64,000 nt of DNA, from positions 62,001-126,000 of the forward strand of contig CAJNYU010002985.1 in the NCBI GenBank assembly GCA_905331475.1, in the 5' to 3' direction. The position numbers and the translations under genes were made by a program. Each line of letters begins with the position of its first letter. The stretch's first letter is position 1. The notes beneath the pieces were generated by a model, which worked only from the letters and a program-made list of their open reading frames with translations, did no database searches and was not told the origin of the DNA. Origin of the DNA: Rotaria socialis. Its lineage: Eukaryota; Rotifera; Eurotatoria; Philodinida; Philodinidae. Below, in pieces: positions 1 through 24,600 of this stretch.

Positions 1-483
1 ATAATCGTCATTTTCTGCTTTCTTTTTTTCTCCATTTATCCATATCCATGAAAAAAACCAAGGTTTCATATACTACGACAAACTCAGATAATTACATTTT
101 TGGGATCGTCTAAGAATGAAATATGTATCAAGTCTATCCTGATAAGAAATCTTTAGGTCACAAACGAATGATAGACAAGACCAATTATGATTTTCATTTA
201 TCCTTACGTCAGACAATTCTTATCAAGGATATGAGATTTGCTTCTCTAATTTATCTACAGATGGGAAAAGAAGGAAGAGAAAAATGTACATTTTCCTCTC
301 TCGTGTGATATAAGTACGTGTATGTACTGACCTTGGTCTATTTATAGTAGAGAGTTTATCTCATCAAGATGATGAAGACAAGAATAGCGGAAGAAAAAGA
401 AACTTAAACGATATTATGGATATTGAATATATGAACACGTAACAGGAACATTCACTCGAGTGCATCTAGCACGTTTTGTTTAC
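1..483. other. Intronic sequence of the minus-strand collagen gene
   Basis: No Gly-X-Y coding stretch, RNA gene or element was found here. A splice donor on the minus strand lies just right of it (exon end at 484), so this stretch is read as the 5' part of an intron longer than 480 bp whose next exon lies outside the window. Confidence 0.5.
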
Positions 484-1259
484 CTTGCTACCATTACAAC
501 CGGGTACACCAGGAATACCGCGTGGACCGACAGCACCTGATTGTCCAGGAAAACCATTTTGACCATCGATAGGCAATAAACCATCATCCCCCTATTTGTT
601 CAAAGAAAAAAAAATATATTACATAATAATAATAAAATACATGAGAACTTACTCGTTCTCCTTTGTTTCCATATTGGCCACGGTCACCTTTTTCACCAGA
701 AACACCAGCGTTTCCGTGTCGTCCTGATGGACCTTTTAGACCGCGATCTCCTGGTATACCTGGAAAGCCTTGTGGACCTGAAAAATGAGATATAAACAAA
801 TATGTTAATATATCATTTTCTTCAAAAAAAAAAGATAAACGTACCAGTGATACCCATAGCACCCTTTCCAGGGCATTGACAATCACGTCTTGGACCACAA
901 CCTTTACATTCAGTACCTTGAACTTGTGTTTCAGTAGGTTCTGCTAATGGATATTGTGATGGGGGCGGTTGGGGATATCGTTGTCTTTGATCATAAGGAT
1001 ATGGATTATATTGCTGTCTTTTGACTTTTTCAGTAGATGAATCATCATCATCATTTTGAGCCTATAATAGATACGATACATATAATTGTAAGAAAAAAGA
1101 AAAAGAAAACATGATTGTTCTATTCTCATCATTAATAAAATTATCAAAGAAATTAAAATTCATATTGATTTGAATACTTACAGTCCGACATTCGATTTGA
1201 CTGAGAATAGACAAAAATAAAATAAGACCGATGATGAACAGCCTCAACAACGAAGCCAT
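484..1259 (-). CDS. Collagen alpha chain type IV, N-terminal part (window edge cuts the gene)
   Basis: This is the start of a basement-membrane (type IV) collagen chain. Four coding exons are visible on the minus strand: 1182-1259, 845-1061, 653-777 and 484-591. They sum to a whole number of codons (176). Exon 1 encodes a hydrophobic signal peptide (starts MASLLRLFIIGL, ends near IECRT). Exon 2 is polar and Pro/Gln/Tyr-rich, then carries a cysteine cluster (ECKGCG...CQCPGKG) like the 7S region that cross-links four molecules. Exons 3 and 4 are pure Gly-X-Y repeats (GFPGIPGDRG, GVPGCNGSK). The last visible exon is 108 bp. The triple helix and NC1 domain lie beyond the left edge. It is divergently arranged with the collagen at 2164-15846. 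It is probably the alpha1-like partner, but without NC1 this cannot be shown. Confidence 0.93.
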
Positions 1260-1915
1260 CGCGCGGATGCGTACTCAAACACGAGACACGCGAAATTCAA
1301 CAATCAATCTGTAATCTGCAAAGAAAAGAAAAGAAAAAATACAAATATAATTATGAGATATCAGAGGGTAGAGTCATTTCTTTCTTTTTTCTTTTTGTTT
1401 CAATAATTCTATCTTCACGGCAGACAATCAAACGAAAAAAAAAGAAATAAACAAAAGAAAAGATATCACTGTCTGTTATTATCTCGTACTCAATGTGTTT
1501 TTGACACGTTTATATAAAAACGTGTTCAATAGTTGGTTAGTTGATAACGGTCGTAGCAGTAACGGACAATAGTCCAGCCGAAAAAAGCTAGTTCGAGCTG
1601 CACAACATGCATTTTTTCTTTTCCCTCTCTTTTTCTTCTCTCTAATTTTCTCTGTTTTTTTTTGGGAGAAAAAGCGAATGCAGCGCAAGAAAACTGAACG
1701 GTAATGATTGTGGTAACAAATTACGTAGGGCGAGTGTTTGTATGTAAGAGAAAATGTCTTACGTATATATGTATATGTAATATTATGTATGTTATCAGTC
1801 TCACTAGTACACAGAAACAGAAGAAGCGGTAAAGCATAGTCGATATTCATCTTTCACCGAGAAGGGAATAGAGCAAAAACCGCGTTTTTCTGGTTGGTGG
1901 ATTTTAGTGTCATCT

Positions 1916-1950
<35 letters not shown>

Positions 1951-2163
1951 GTGTTTCTATGATTGTAGGAAGACGATTGATATTATTGCACCAAGGGAAG
2001 AAAAAAATAGTCCAGTTTCTACAACGTTAGCACTTTTTGCTGCGGCTTCCCGCGTTCGATCTTAACTCGTCTGTTGCAGGCTACCAGACGACGACAGTAC
2101 AACTATCGTAGCTGTCCGTCGCCGCCGAATCGCGCGTGACCATTGACAGGCCATTGTCACAAC
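1260..2163. promoter_or_regulatory. Shared divergent promoter region of the two type IV collagen genes
   Basis: This 904-bp gap separates the start codons of two divergent type IV collagen genes, so it must hold both 5' UTRs and probably a bidirectional promoter. It contains a pyrimidine run with about 14 CT units near 1918-1947 (a GAGA-type sequence on the other strand). A locally CG-rich stretch lies near 2085-2145, unlike the AT-rich surroundings. No TATA box was assigned. In vertebrates COL4A1/COL4A2 are driven from a shared bidirectional promoter; that the same holds here is inferred. Confidence 0.6.
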
Positions 2164-15846
<13,683 letters not shown>

Positions 15847-17627
15847 ACATTTTTCTCTTCTCTTTTCTTTTCTTTTTATTCTCATTTTAATAGTTTATCT
15901 TAATCATTTATACGTCCATTAGTCAGGCTTGTATTATGATTTGAGATACAAAAGTCATTTATCTACTTAGGGAAAAAAAATCAATGAACTATATTGTACG
16001 CAGGGATTTAATTGCTCCGTTACTATTCTGTTTCTCTTTTTGTTAACTGTCTTATCATCCATACAGGTTTTCTTTTTTTCGACTTTTATTTCATTTTCAT
16101 TTATTTTTTTTCTCTTTTTTGTGCTGTCTTCCTGGTCTTTTACACAACATATTAAAATCAAAAACAGACACACACAGACACACCTATAAACCTACATACA
16201 TATTTCAAATTTGAACAGTGGGTACTTTATTCGTTTTGTACGTCTGCGTAAAGACTTGTTATAATCGTTTTCTATTCTCTTGATTAATCTCTTCTACTTC
16301 TTTTTTTGCTCTGCTGTCAGTCAGCTCATAGTATTAGAGTGAGCTTATGAAAGGGCTACGTGTGCTTGATTTTGAGTTTTTTTCAATAATAAATATCCAT
16401 CGGTATTATGAAAGACGATGTTTCTTTTTGCGGAAAGGTTTTTTTTCGAACAGGATTAAGATACCAATATTGATTAATGATTTCAAGGTAGAGAAACAAC
16501 AAAAAAACGATTTTTTTTTCTTTTCCGCGTAGTTTTGTTGAAAGAATACTTCAAATCTAATCCAAAACAAAACTGTATCCTGATCCTGAATGGAATAATA
16601 CGACAAGAAAAGAGTATGTCGTGTATTCAACTACCCAGTTATATGTTTATTTATCTCCAGGACTGAAATTAATTTTGTAATTGTTGGATTAGATTATGAG
16701 TGAATCAAAATTATTAACATTTTCCTTCAATTAATTATGAAATCTTATCATTATAAGCTCATAGATTAGATTAGAAAAGACCACTCGCTCAATGATTCCA
16801 TACAGTAATAGAAGTAACGTGACATTGAACTATGACCATACTAAGATCGGCGTGTTTTCGACGCAAATTTTCAATCAGAAAGACAAGTAATTTATTGAAA
16901 GGTTTCAATTTTAAATTAAATGATCGAGTTTCTCTGTTGTAGCATTCATCGGCTTAGTTAAATGTCTTGCGTATTTTCTGACATTCTCTAAAAATTTTGT
17001 CATATAGCGATCATTCATCTGATTTTTATTATGGAATCGTTTAAATTGCACAAAACCGTCTCTTCAGTCTGTAAGTGAGATCTATATCAAAAATCACAAA
17101 GAAAATGTCGACGTATTTTTGTAGAATTAAACAAAGAAACTCGTTAAAAACATTTCGTCAAATTATAAATGGAATTTGAATGATATTGGAATATTGAGCT
17201 CGACTGTTCTACTTGCGACATTGATCAACGACTCCATCTACCGGTCTAGAATATCACACACCCGACATTTGATTAATGACACTCCTCTCAAATCTTTTAT
17301 TATTCTCGACAAGGAAAAAAAAGTGAAGTAAATATTTGTCTTTTCTGACAAGAACAAAAAAGAACTTAGCATGATTGAAATATTAAAAATACTAACATGC
17401 AATTATATGAGCTCAATTTTACTTACGGGAATGATAAAGAATTTTAATAGATGCAACTATGCGACGAAAAATAGCAATTTGTCAATTTCTTTCTTTTTTT
17501 TCTAGTAGTAGTTTAAAAGAATCAAGCCGCACGCAATAACCTTTTTGAAATTCTCTTACGTAAGATATATATATATATATATATTTTCTTTTTTTCAGAT
17601 TTCTGACTAAAACGTTTTTATATTATT
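15847..17627. other. Intergenic, nothing recognised
   Basis: This stretch holds the 3' UTR of the collagen gene, then T-rich and A-rich DNA up to a short TA microsatellite near 17567-17583, just before the next gene. The short open frames here look like low-complexity poly-T/poly-A translations and resemble no family. Confidence 0.6.
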
Positions 17628-18569
17628 ATGTCGGCATCGAAGTCAGAACCAGTTCACATTGAAAAAAATGTATTATTCGAAATTGCAACGAACTTTTGGA
17701 ACATAAGAGCCAGTTTTAAAGTTTTAGTTGGTCTACTTGATGTTGGTACACATATGTCATTAATTCGATTAAATAATGGAAAATTTCTGGTCATCGATAC
17801 GGTACCATTGACTGATCATACACAAACTGAAATCAATCATTTAACAGACAATGGAAAAAATATCGAAGCTGTTATTGCTGTACATCCATTTCATACATTA
17901 GCATTTCCAGCATTTTATGAAGCATTTCCAAATGCTAAATATTATGGTACACCGAGACATTTACGACGATTAACACAAATACCATGGGCTGGCTCACTTG
18001 AAGATTGTCAAACGAGAAAAATATGGGAACCCGAAGTAGAATTGAGAATCCCAGCAGGTAAATATTATTTTTATAGAATAATGAATATAAAAATTTTTTC
18101 CATTGTTTTTTCTATAGGTGCTGAATTTGTAAATCCATTACCTGAAACAAGTAATCATTTTGTAAGTGTTTTTGTATTTCACCGTCCATCTCGTACTCTA
18201 CATGTTGATGATACAATTGCCTACGGAGATCATCCAAGTTTTCTACTTAAATTAATTGGCTTTAAACATGGCTCAATGGCATTTCATCCATCAATTAAGG
18301 GGCCAGGATTACATTCAACTCCGGAAGCTCCCTTCGAATTTCGTAATTGGATGAAGACTATATTAAATGATTGGCCTTTTGATAATATTTGTTGTGCACA
18401 TAATGGTGTTAAAATTGGTGGAGCACATGATCAAGTTATTGAATTAGTTAATCTGGCTGAACCGCTATTTAACAAATTAAGTGAAAAAAATCGAAAGAAA
18501 CATTCAAGCCATGATGCGCCTGCTGCGAATCCTACAAATATGAATGTTAGTGGAGATGAATGTGGTTAA
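17628..18569 (+). CDS. Metallo-beta-lactamase-fold protein (DUF4336-like), one short intron
   Basis: This looks like a hydrolase-fold protein of the metallo-beta-lactamase superfamily. Without its intron it is 293 residues. Visible features are a beta-strand start (HMSLIRLNNGKFLVID), the metal-site-like motif AVHPFHTLAF in place of the standard HxHxDH, a strand with HVDDTIAYGD, and a late histidine in CCAHNGVKIGG. The order resembles proteins described as DUF4336/lactamase-like. A 60-bp intron at 18058-18117 (GTAAAT...CTATAG) is a multiple of three without a stop, so the unspliced frame also stays open; splicing gives PAGAEFVNP. No signal peptide is visible. The substrate is unknown, and the incomplete motif leaves metal binding and catalysis open. 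The start is the first ATG, after an AT-rich leader. Confidence 0.75.
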   Translation: MSASKSEPVHIEKNVLFEIATNFWNIRASFKVLVGLLDVGTHMSLIRLNNGKFLVIDTVPLTDHTQTEINHLTDNGKNIEAVIAVHPFHTLAFPAFYEAFPNAKYYGTPRHLRRLTQIPWAGSLEDCQTRKIWEPEVELRIPAGKYYFYRIMNIKIFSIVFSIGAEFVNPLPETSNHFVSVFVFHRPSRTLHVDDTIAYGDHPSFLLKLIGFKHGSMAFHPSIKGPGLHSTPEAPFEFRNWMKTILNDWPFDNICCAHNGVKIGGAHDQVIELVNLAEPLFNKLSEKNRKKHSSHDAPAANPTNMNVSGDECG

Positions 18570-19039
18570 GAAGAAAGCGTATCTATTTGACTATTATGTA
18601 TGGAAATTCTAATTTTCTACATTAGCCTAAACACAGTTTATGTGGCTTGTTTTTTGATAACAGAAAAATTGCTATATTAATTGTAACTCAAGCAAGCGTC
18701 CATAGCTCTTGAACAAAGGATTGTTGTTCTTGAATTTTCAATAAAACCTATCAGTCCATTTATTCTTTTATCATGCGTGAAATTTTAGTATGATTATGAA
18801 AATTTTCATGTTCATCATACAGAATTATAAGAAAACAAAATATTTCTAAGCAGTTTTCTATTTTTCCTTGAATACTAATTAAATCTATCAGACTCTTCAA
18901 CGATTGAAATAACTTTCTGCCTATGAGCTAAAAAAACAACAACAGTATTGATTTTATTATAAGAAAGGACTTATTAATTCATTTTCTTATCTAATGTTTC
19001 ATTATTGCAAAAGAAAAACTCAAAGACGTAAATATAGAT
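18570..19039. terminator. Convergent 3' region with an AATAAA polyadenylation signal at 18740
   Basis: The gap lies between the 3' ends of the plus-strand lactamase-fold gene and the minus-strand RING gene. AATAAA at 18740-18745, about 170 bp after the stop at 18569, is the likely poly(A) signal of the plus-strand gene. Nothing else was recognised. Confidence 0.5.
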
Positions 19040-19507
19040 TCAACCATTATTCATCAATTTATTACGTTTACAATGTTTAAATATTTTCTTATTAATTATT
19101 TGTAAATCTTGTTTTTTAATATTTAATTTAAATTTTGCTCGTTCAAGACGCGTTTTTATTTCGTTTAATCGCATACGAAGGCGTCTACGTTCATCTCTCA
19201 TTCGTGATATTTCAAATGGAAATATTGTTACAACACTTGATAGACACATTGTTCGTAATTGTTTATCACGTCGAGTTTCTAATTGCTTCAAACATAACGG
19301 ACATTGTCCTGTTTCTTTTAATCGTTTCTTTATGCAATTTTTTCCGAATAAATGACCGCAGGTTGTCGACACTAATTGATGTTTATTTTGAGTTGTGCAC
19401 ATAGATGCACAAAGTGAACAAACAAATAATTCATTTTCAGATATATTATCAAATATTGTTTTAAGAATCTCTGTTGTTATAATCGGTGATAATTTATTTG
19501 CAGTCAT
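19040..19507 (-). CDS. RING-finger protein, RFWD3-like, with C-terminal coiled coil
   Basis: Intronless, 155 residues. Residues about 30-75 form a RING-type zinc domain: CSLCASMC, then STTCGHLFGKNCI, then CPLC. A glycine stands where many RINGs have a zinc-binding Cys/His after CxHxF. The CGHLFG signature is shared with RFWD3 (an E3 ubiquitin ligase acting at stalled forks with RPA) and with NOSIP-type RINGs. After the RING comes a basic, heptad-like helical stretch (RMRDERRRLRMRLNEIK) that probably forms a coiled coil, as in RFWD3. The WD40 half of RFWD3 is absent, so this is either a short paralogue or an unrelated small E3 ligase. E2 binding is assumed from the RING. The stop of the next minus-strand gene lies about 250 bp upstream of its start. 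Confidence 0.75.
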   Translation of the reverse strand: MTANKLSPIITTEILKTIFDNISENELFVCSLCASMCTTQNKHQLVSTTCGHLFGKNCIKKRLKETGQCPLCLKQLETRRDKQLRTMCLSSVVTIFPFEISRMRDERRRLRMRLNEIKTRLERAKFKLNIKKQDLQIINKKIFKHCKRNKLMNNG

Positions 19508-19757
19508 TGTTTTGTTATTTTTTCGTCTTTATGTTTTATAGAAATATAAATCAACGAAAAAAGGCAAATTAAAAAATTTTCCTTTTTTTTATCTAAAGAA
19601 GAGAGCGAAATTTGAATTTTGTTCGAATGACATAGTTACTCGATATTCACTCTCGCCTGTATAATTGAAATGGATATCAGTGGCATCTTACGGCTAGCAA
19701 TATTTATTGGTTATATCATTTAGAGTTAAAATAAAAGAACAAAAATTAGTATTTATG

Positions 19758-20343
19758 CTATAATTCATCATCATTTGAACTAGCTGCTTTAGTAGCTTCT
19801 TCTTCTTCTTCTTTTTCTTCTTCTTCTTTGGCTCTATCATCTAATGTTTTTAGAATTCTTCGTAAATCTTTGAACGCCATCGGCGTTAGACCTAGAAAAA
19901 ATTAAGAATAAAAAATAGAATTGCTATTTTTTCATCGACATACTTTTAATCAATGGTCGAATATCTTTTACACTTATTTCAGATAATTTTCGTCGACCCA
20001 TTAAGTCTAAAATATTATTAACTTCCGTAATTATTTTACTATATGCTGGATATTCTGTTTCCCAATCACTCGGCATAAGATGATAACGATTATTATATAA
20101 TGCAAGAAGATATTGTTGTATAAATAAACGCAAAACATCATCAAGATTGAATACATCATTTGCAAGTATGATATCAACGGAAAGTTGTGCGTTGTCACCA
20201 CCTGAACTAATAGGCGTTTGAAAGGTTTTAATTAATGCCTTTAGAAATAGATCAGGATCCATAGATAGTGATTCCGCATTAATCGTAGCTACAAAAAAGC
20301 TACTAATCATCAGTACGAATATGATGGTCGTTGAGGACGTCAT
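19758..20343 (-). CDS. Small secreted or ER-lumen protein, acidic tail ending in DDEL
   Basis: Two exons, 19944-20343 and 19758-19891, join in phase to 178 codons including the stop (177 residues). The first 23 residues are a clear signal peptide (TIIFVLMISSFFVATINA). The middle is helical and without cysteines (LFLKALIKTF, LDDVLRLFIQQYLLALYN, ILDLMGRRKL). The second exon is very acidic (DRAKEEEEKEEEEEATK) and ends SSNDDEL. A C-terminal DDEL resembles the KDEL/HDEL retrieval signal of ER-resident proteins, though DDEL is a weak variant. Without splicing the frame would stop ten residues later at 19924. I do not recognise the family. It is divergent from the methyltransferase gene, with about 225 bp between start codons. 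Confidence 0.7.
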
Positions 20344-20567
20344 TTTTTATGTAATGGGAATAGCAATCTAATGCTCCCATTAAGGTCGTTATTAACCAGG
20401 TGTTGCTATTCTCATCCTTTTTCATAAAACTATATCTTGCCTGTCGACTTTATTATCAGTAAATATTGTGTTCTTATCAAATGAAGAGTTTCTCTTTGAA
20501 ACTTCTAATGAAATATATATTTTTTTTAGATACTCTTTTATTCAGAATAGTTCAAGAAGCAAAGACG

Positions 20568-21386
20568 ATGTCGTATGCTTTTGATAATGATGAATTTTCA
20601 CATTATTATGATAGGTTTGTTGTTGAACATGTTCCACGTGATATTTTCTGGACGGATACAGTAAAAGATGTATATGCTGAAATCATACGGCAGACATTTA
20701 TTGATAATCAACAAACAACTGTTGTTGAATTAGGTTGTGGAACTGGTGAAAATTTACTCGAACTTCAAAATTATTTTCCAAATAAAAATCTTAAATTTAT
20801 CGGCATTGACCATTCACAAGCTATGTTAAATCGTGCTAAGGAAAAGTTGAATAATAAAATTGAATTGTTACATGGTAGTTTAACAGATTTTGCTCAATGT
20901 TTACAAACAAAACCAGTCGATTGTATACTCTTGCCTGCCGGTACATTTCATCATTTAATTACTGATCACGAACGGCAAGACTTAGTAAATAATATTCAAC
21001 AAACGCTTCGCCATGAAACTGGACTTTTTGCTATTTATTTATTTGCTGATTCGTTAATACGTACAGAAGCAATCGAGAGTGCAACAAATACGGAAGATAA
21101 ATTCAAACTTATTTCAGTTGAAAATACTCAAGAAAATGATAACGAATGGATATGTAAGCAAATATTTGAATTTAATGTTCCCCCAAAAATTCAATTATCA
21201 TGGCAATTACGTACGTGTTCAATAGTTAAACTGATTCGTTTATTTATTTCGAATAACTTTGAAATTCTATTTTGTTGCGTGAATGGAAAAGAGCTTCTAC
21301 CGTATAATGAAAATATTTCATATTCTTTAACGAATAACTCGACACCAGTAATTATCGTTTTTCGTACAAGAAAAAATACAAACTAG
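20568..21386 (+). CDS. Class I SAM-dependent methyltransferase, small-molecule type
   Basis: The predicted protein has 272 residues from the ATG at 20568 (MSYAFDNDEFSHYYDRF). An ATG at 20466 is also in frame, but its extra 34 residues are low-quality sequence with a TTTTTTTAG acceptor-like stretch, so the inner start is preferred. Motif I is VVELGCGTGENLLEL, the following acidic loop is FIGIDHSQAML, and motif II is near PVDCILLPAGTFHHL. These fit an AdoMet-binding Rossmann fold of the methyltransf_25/11 kind; the C-terminal half is a beta-rich substrate cap. The substrate is unknown. There is no signal or membrane segment, so it is probably cytosolic. It is intronless in an intron-rich region, which suggests either a retrocopy or transfer from outside animals; only a database search could tell. 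AATAAA follows at 21415. Confidence 0.8.
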   Translation: MSYAFDNDEFSHYYDRFVVEHVPRDIFWTDTVKDVYAEIIRQTFIDNQQTTVVELGCGTGENLLELQNYFPNKNLKFIGIDHSQAMLNRAKEKLNNKIELLHGSLTDFAQCLQTKPVDCILLPAGTFHHLITDHERQDLVNNIQQTLRHETGLFAIYLFADSLIRTEAIESATNTEDKFKLISVENTQENDNEWICKQIFEFNVPPKIQLSWQLRTCSIVKLIRLFISNNFEILFCCVNGKELLPYNENISYSLTNNSTPVIIVFRTRKNTN

Positions 21387-21643
21387 ACTCATTTTTGTTT
21401 TTGACATTTAGAGCAATAAAAACAGAGAGAGAGAGAGCGCGAATAAAAAGACAAGAAATTTGAAGGAGAGAAAAATCTTTGTTTCATTGTACATTCGAAT
21501 TATGACGCTGATGAGCGTTTGTCTAAATTTATCACAGTATTAAAAAATGTAAGACTATATGCCATCGACAGTACGAACAGTACACCCTCGAAACTTCTTA
21601 GCGTTTTTGTAGCAAAAATGTAAAGATATTTATTAAATAATCA
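21387..21643. terminator. Convergent 3' gap with poly(A) signals on both strands
   Basis: AATAAA at 21415-21420 on plus is 29 bp after the methyltransferase stop. The reverse strand has AATAAA at 21629-21634, just after the stop of the minus-strand Stum-like gene at 21644. The two genes therefore converge here. Confidence 0.55.
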
Positions 21644-24600
21644 TCATACAACATCTTGTTCGTTGTTCTCTTCGTATACGGGTGGGACGCGTGGCACTAC
21701 CATTTGAGTTACGAAGGGCTGCATATATGTGTCAACACTCGATTGACGACGGACGTAGAATGGTGTCGGTTGTGCCGCTGGATTTTTGTTGCCTATAAAA
21801 CAAAAGTAAAACAACAAAAAAATTATAGGTTTGCTTCGTGTTGTTCGTACTGGTATGCCTAGTGGAAAAGGAAATTGTGTTAATTTCTCTATTGTCTATA
21901 TCTATTATTGTTAGTGGGCAAAAAAGGTCGACGTGTTTTTACCATTAGGAAACAGACTTTGTTGCGAAGTCAAAGTTATTAGAAAATGTCTCATAATCAA
22001 ATCATATAGTTATTATTCGTTCGAGACAAGTAATGGAATCGACTAGTCAACAGTATTTATGATTTTCATCAACAAAAATCGATTAAAAATCAATTATTCA
22101 AATTGACGGTGAAGATCTATCTTCTCTAATAATAGAAAAACAAAAAAAAATGAAGCAAAAAATTTGTTCTAGGTTTCTTTCTCCGTCTATTATAAATCTT
22201 GAATAATTCAATCTATGATGATCAATAATATCTTCACAATAAAATTAAACGTCTCTAGATTAATATAAATTATATTAGAGAACCCAACGTAGTCCGGGCA
22301 CAAAGTGACCCTGACCGAAAGCTTTTTACTCTCGGCAATATTCAAATGAAAACTTCCATTATCTATTTCTACTACGTTAATTCATGCATCAGAATATATT
22401 CAACTTTTCTTGCTTGCACAACTATTGAAAGTAACTTTTACTTTGTCATATATTTACGCCAATTAATATAAAATAAAAAAGTAGAGATTGTATTCAAGAT
22501 CAAAGTAATATAAAAGGTACTCCAAATGTCGTGTTGAACAGCGCTGGGAAAAAGATTGAAAAATTCTATTCTTTGATATAAGCACTCGTTTTTAACCTTC
22601 GACTTACGAATTTATTATCTGAAAATAATTTTTTAATTTTAAGTATAATAAATAGTTTCTTTTTCTTTTAAAGAAAGTATTTTTCATTTTGACACATGGA
22701 CGCATTTATCTGTCAAGCTTATGAACGGAACGAAAAAGAAAGTGTATGTATTGACATCTAAATATTAACGTTAATGGAAAAAAGTGTCCTTGTAATAGCT
22801 TTTATTTATCATTAAATAACGTTTTTATTATTGGTGTGAATGTTGATTGTGATTGATCCTTTTTCTTTCCGCGCCTTGTTCACGTATCGGTAATACTAAT
22901 ATGCAAAGATTTGTTGATTTTCTAAAAAGTTCCAGGGTAATGCACTTGCACGTCTGCGTCGTCACTAAATCTACTTGAAGCGTTGACGATGGTCGACCAT
23001 AACGATCATCAGTCTCGATCTCGATAGTCTCTCAAAAACGTAACTGATGGATCGAAACTAACAGAACCAGAGAAAAATCCTCTTAATGCGTTAATATTTT
23101 ATTATTTTTTCCCTATTTCGCTCTCTCTCTCTCTCTCTCTCTCGTTCTCTTTGCATTGTTTTTATTACAAACAGACTGTCATTTCGACTGATCTAGTTCT
23201 TTTTTCTCCAGTTATCTGTAGGGCTCGTCTCTAGCATTAAAAGAAATGAGATTTGACGAAACTAAATAGCAAAAACGTATAGGCGAAAAACAGCAAAAAT
23301 AAACGGCTGTCTCAACAAGCGTATCTAATTAAGTGACACTTCTTTCATCGTCTACAATATTTATATAAATACATGTATATGTGTCTATCATAAATGTGTT
23401 ACGTTTAGTTCTTATATTCTTTCGATAGAAAGCGAAGATAAAAAGAACGAGAAAGAAAAGAGCGATCCACTTTTCTTCCTAATCCGATTGTAAACTTGAC
23501 TTGTCATTTGAATAGCCTCTCGTAATACATTCATTCTTTCAATATTAATTACTTTTTGAGTGTACGCTATTTTGGCTTGCTCACATATATACATGCATAT
23601 GTATCACTATACTATTTGAACACGAACAGGTCTCTGCGCCCGTCTTTTATTCTCGTCGTTGTAAAAGAAACATAAATAATAATAATAAAGCAGCGATTGA
23701 TCGTAACAAAATAGATTAATTCTCACAACTATTTGTTGAGGTTTTATATACACGCAAAAGAAAAGCTAGAAGCGATTTATTTTCATTCTATTTAATATTT
23801 CTATTAGTTTATATCTTTTAATAATACCTGATAATTGAACAAAAAGAATACCCCATCGAATTGACCAAATCCAACCCACAAGTAAAAATATTGTAGCACT
23901 TTGTAAAATAGCAGCAAGAATATTATAGAGAAATGCTACAATGTTTTTTTCGTAGCCATGTTTTCCACAGCAAAACACAGCGAATGCACTGATTAATGTT
24001 CCTAAAACACAAAGAACAACACGATCAAAAAATGATGAGCAGGTCTATTTTTTTTCTTCATCGATTTTTATGACATGACATATTTATTCATTTTTTATGT
24101 CTCGCTTATCAATTCACTTGCTTGGCTTAATATATTGGGTTTTTTTTCTCTGTGCTATAATGTAATACTATGATGATAACATACGCTCTGATGAATGCGC
24201 ATGCACATGTCTGTCATTTCATTCATATAATTTCTCTACCGTATTGTCATCGACTAGATCTAATGGTTCTCAAGAGAAATTTTATTATACAACAAGAATG
24301 TTAGAATGAGATTGTACATTTATCAAGCAAAACACCTTCATGAAATATGATTAAGATCAAAGTAGACTAGTCTATAATTGAAAATCTCCGATGAAAAGCA
24401 ATCAGAATAAATAGTATCTGACTTTCATCAAACTGGGCACATTTATCATGACGTCCATAATATGCATGCTCTGGGATGTACTTGTTTGCATGCCTGGCAC
24501 AAACTATTCATCTAGCCGCAAGTGTAGTTACGAGTATGGCCTATTACCTTGTATCCTTTCTGTTTACTCTCTCTCTCTCTCTCTCTCTCTCTATGTGTAT

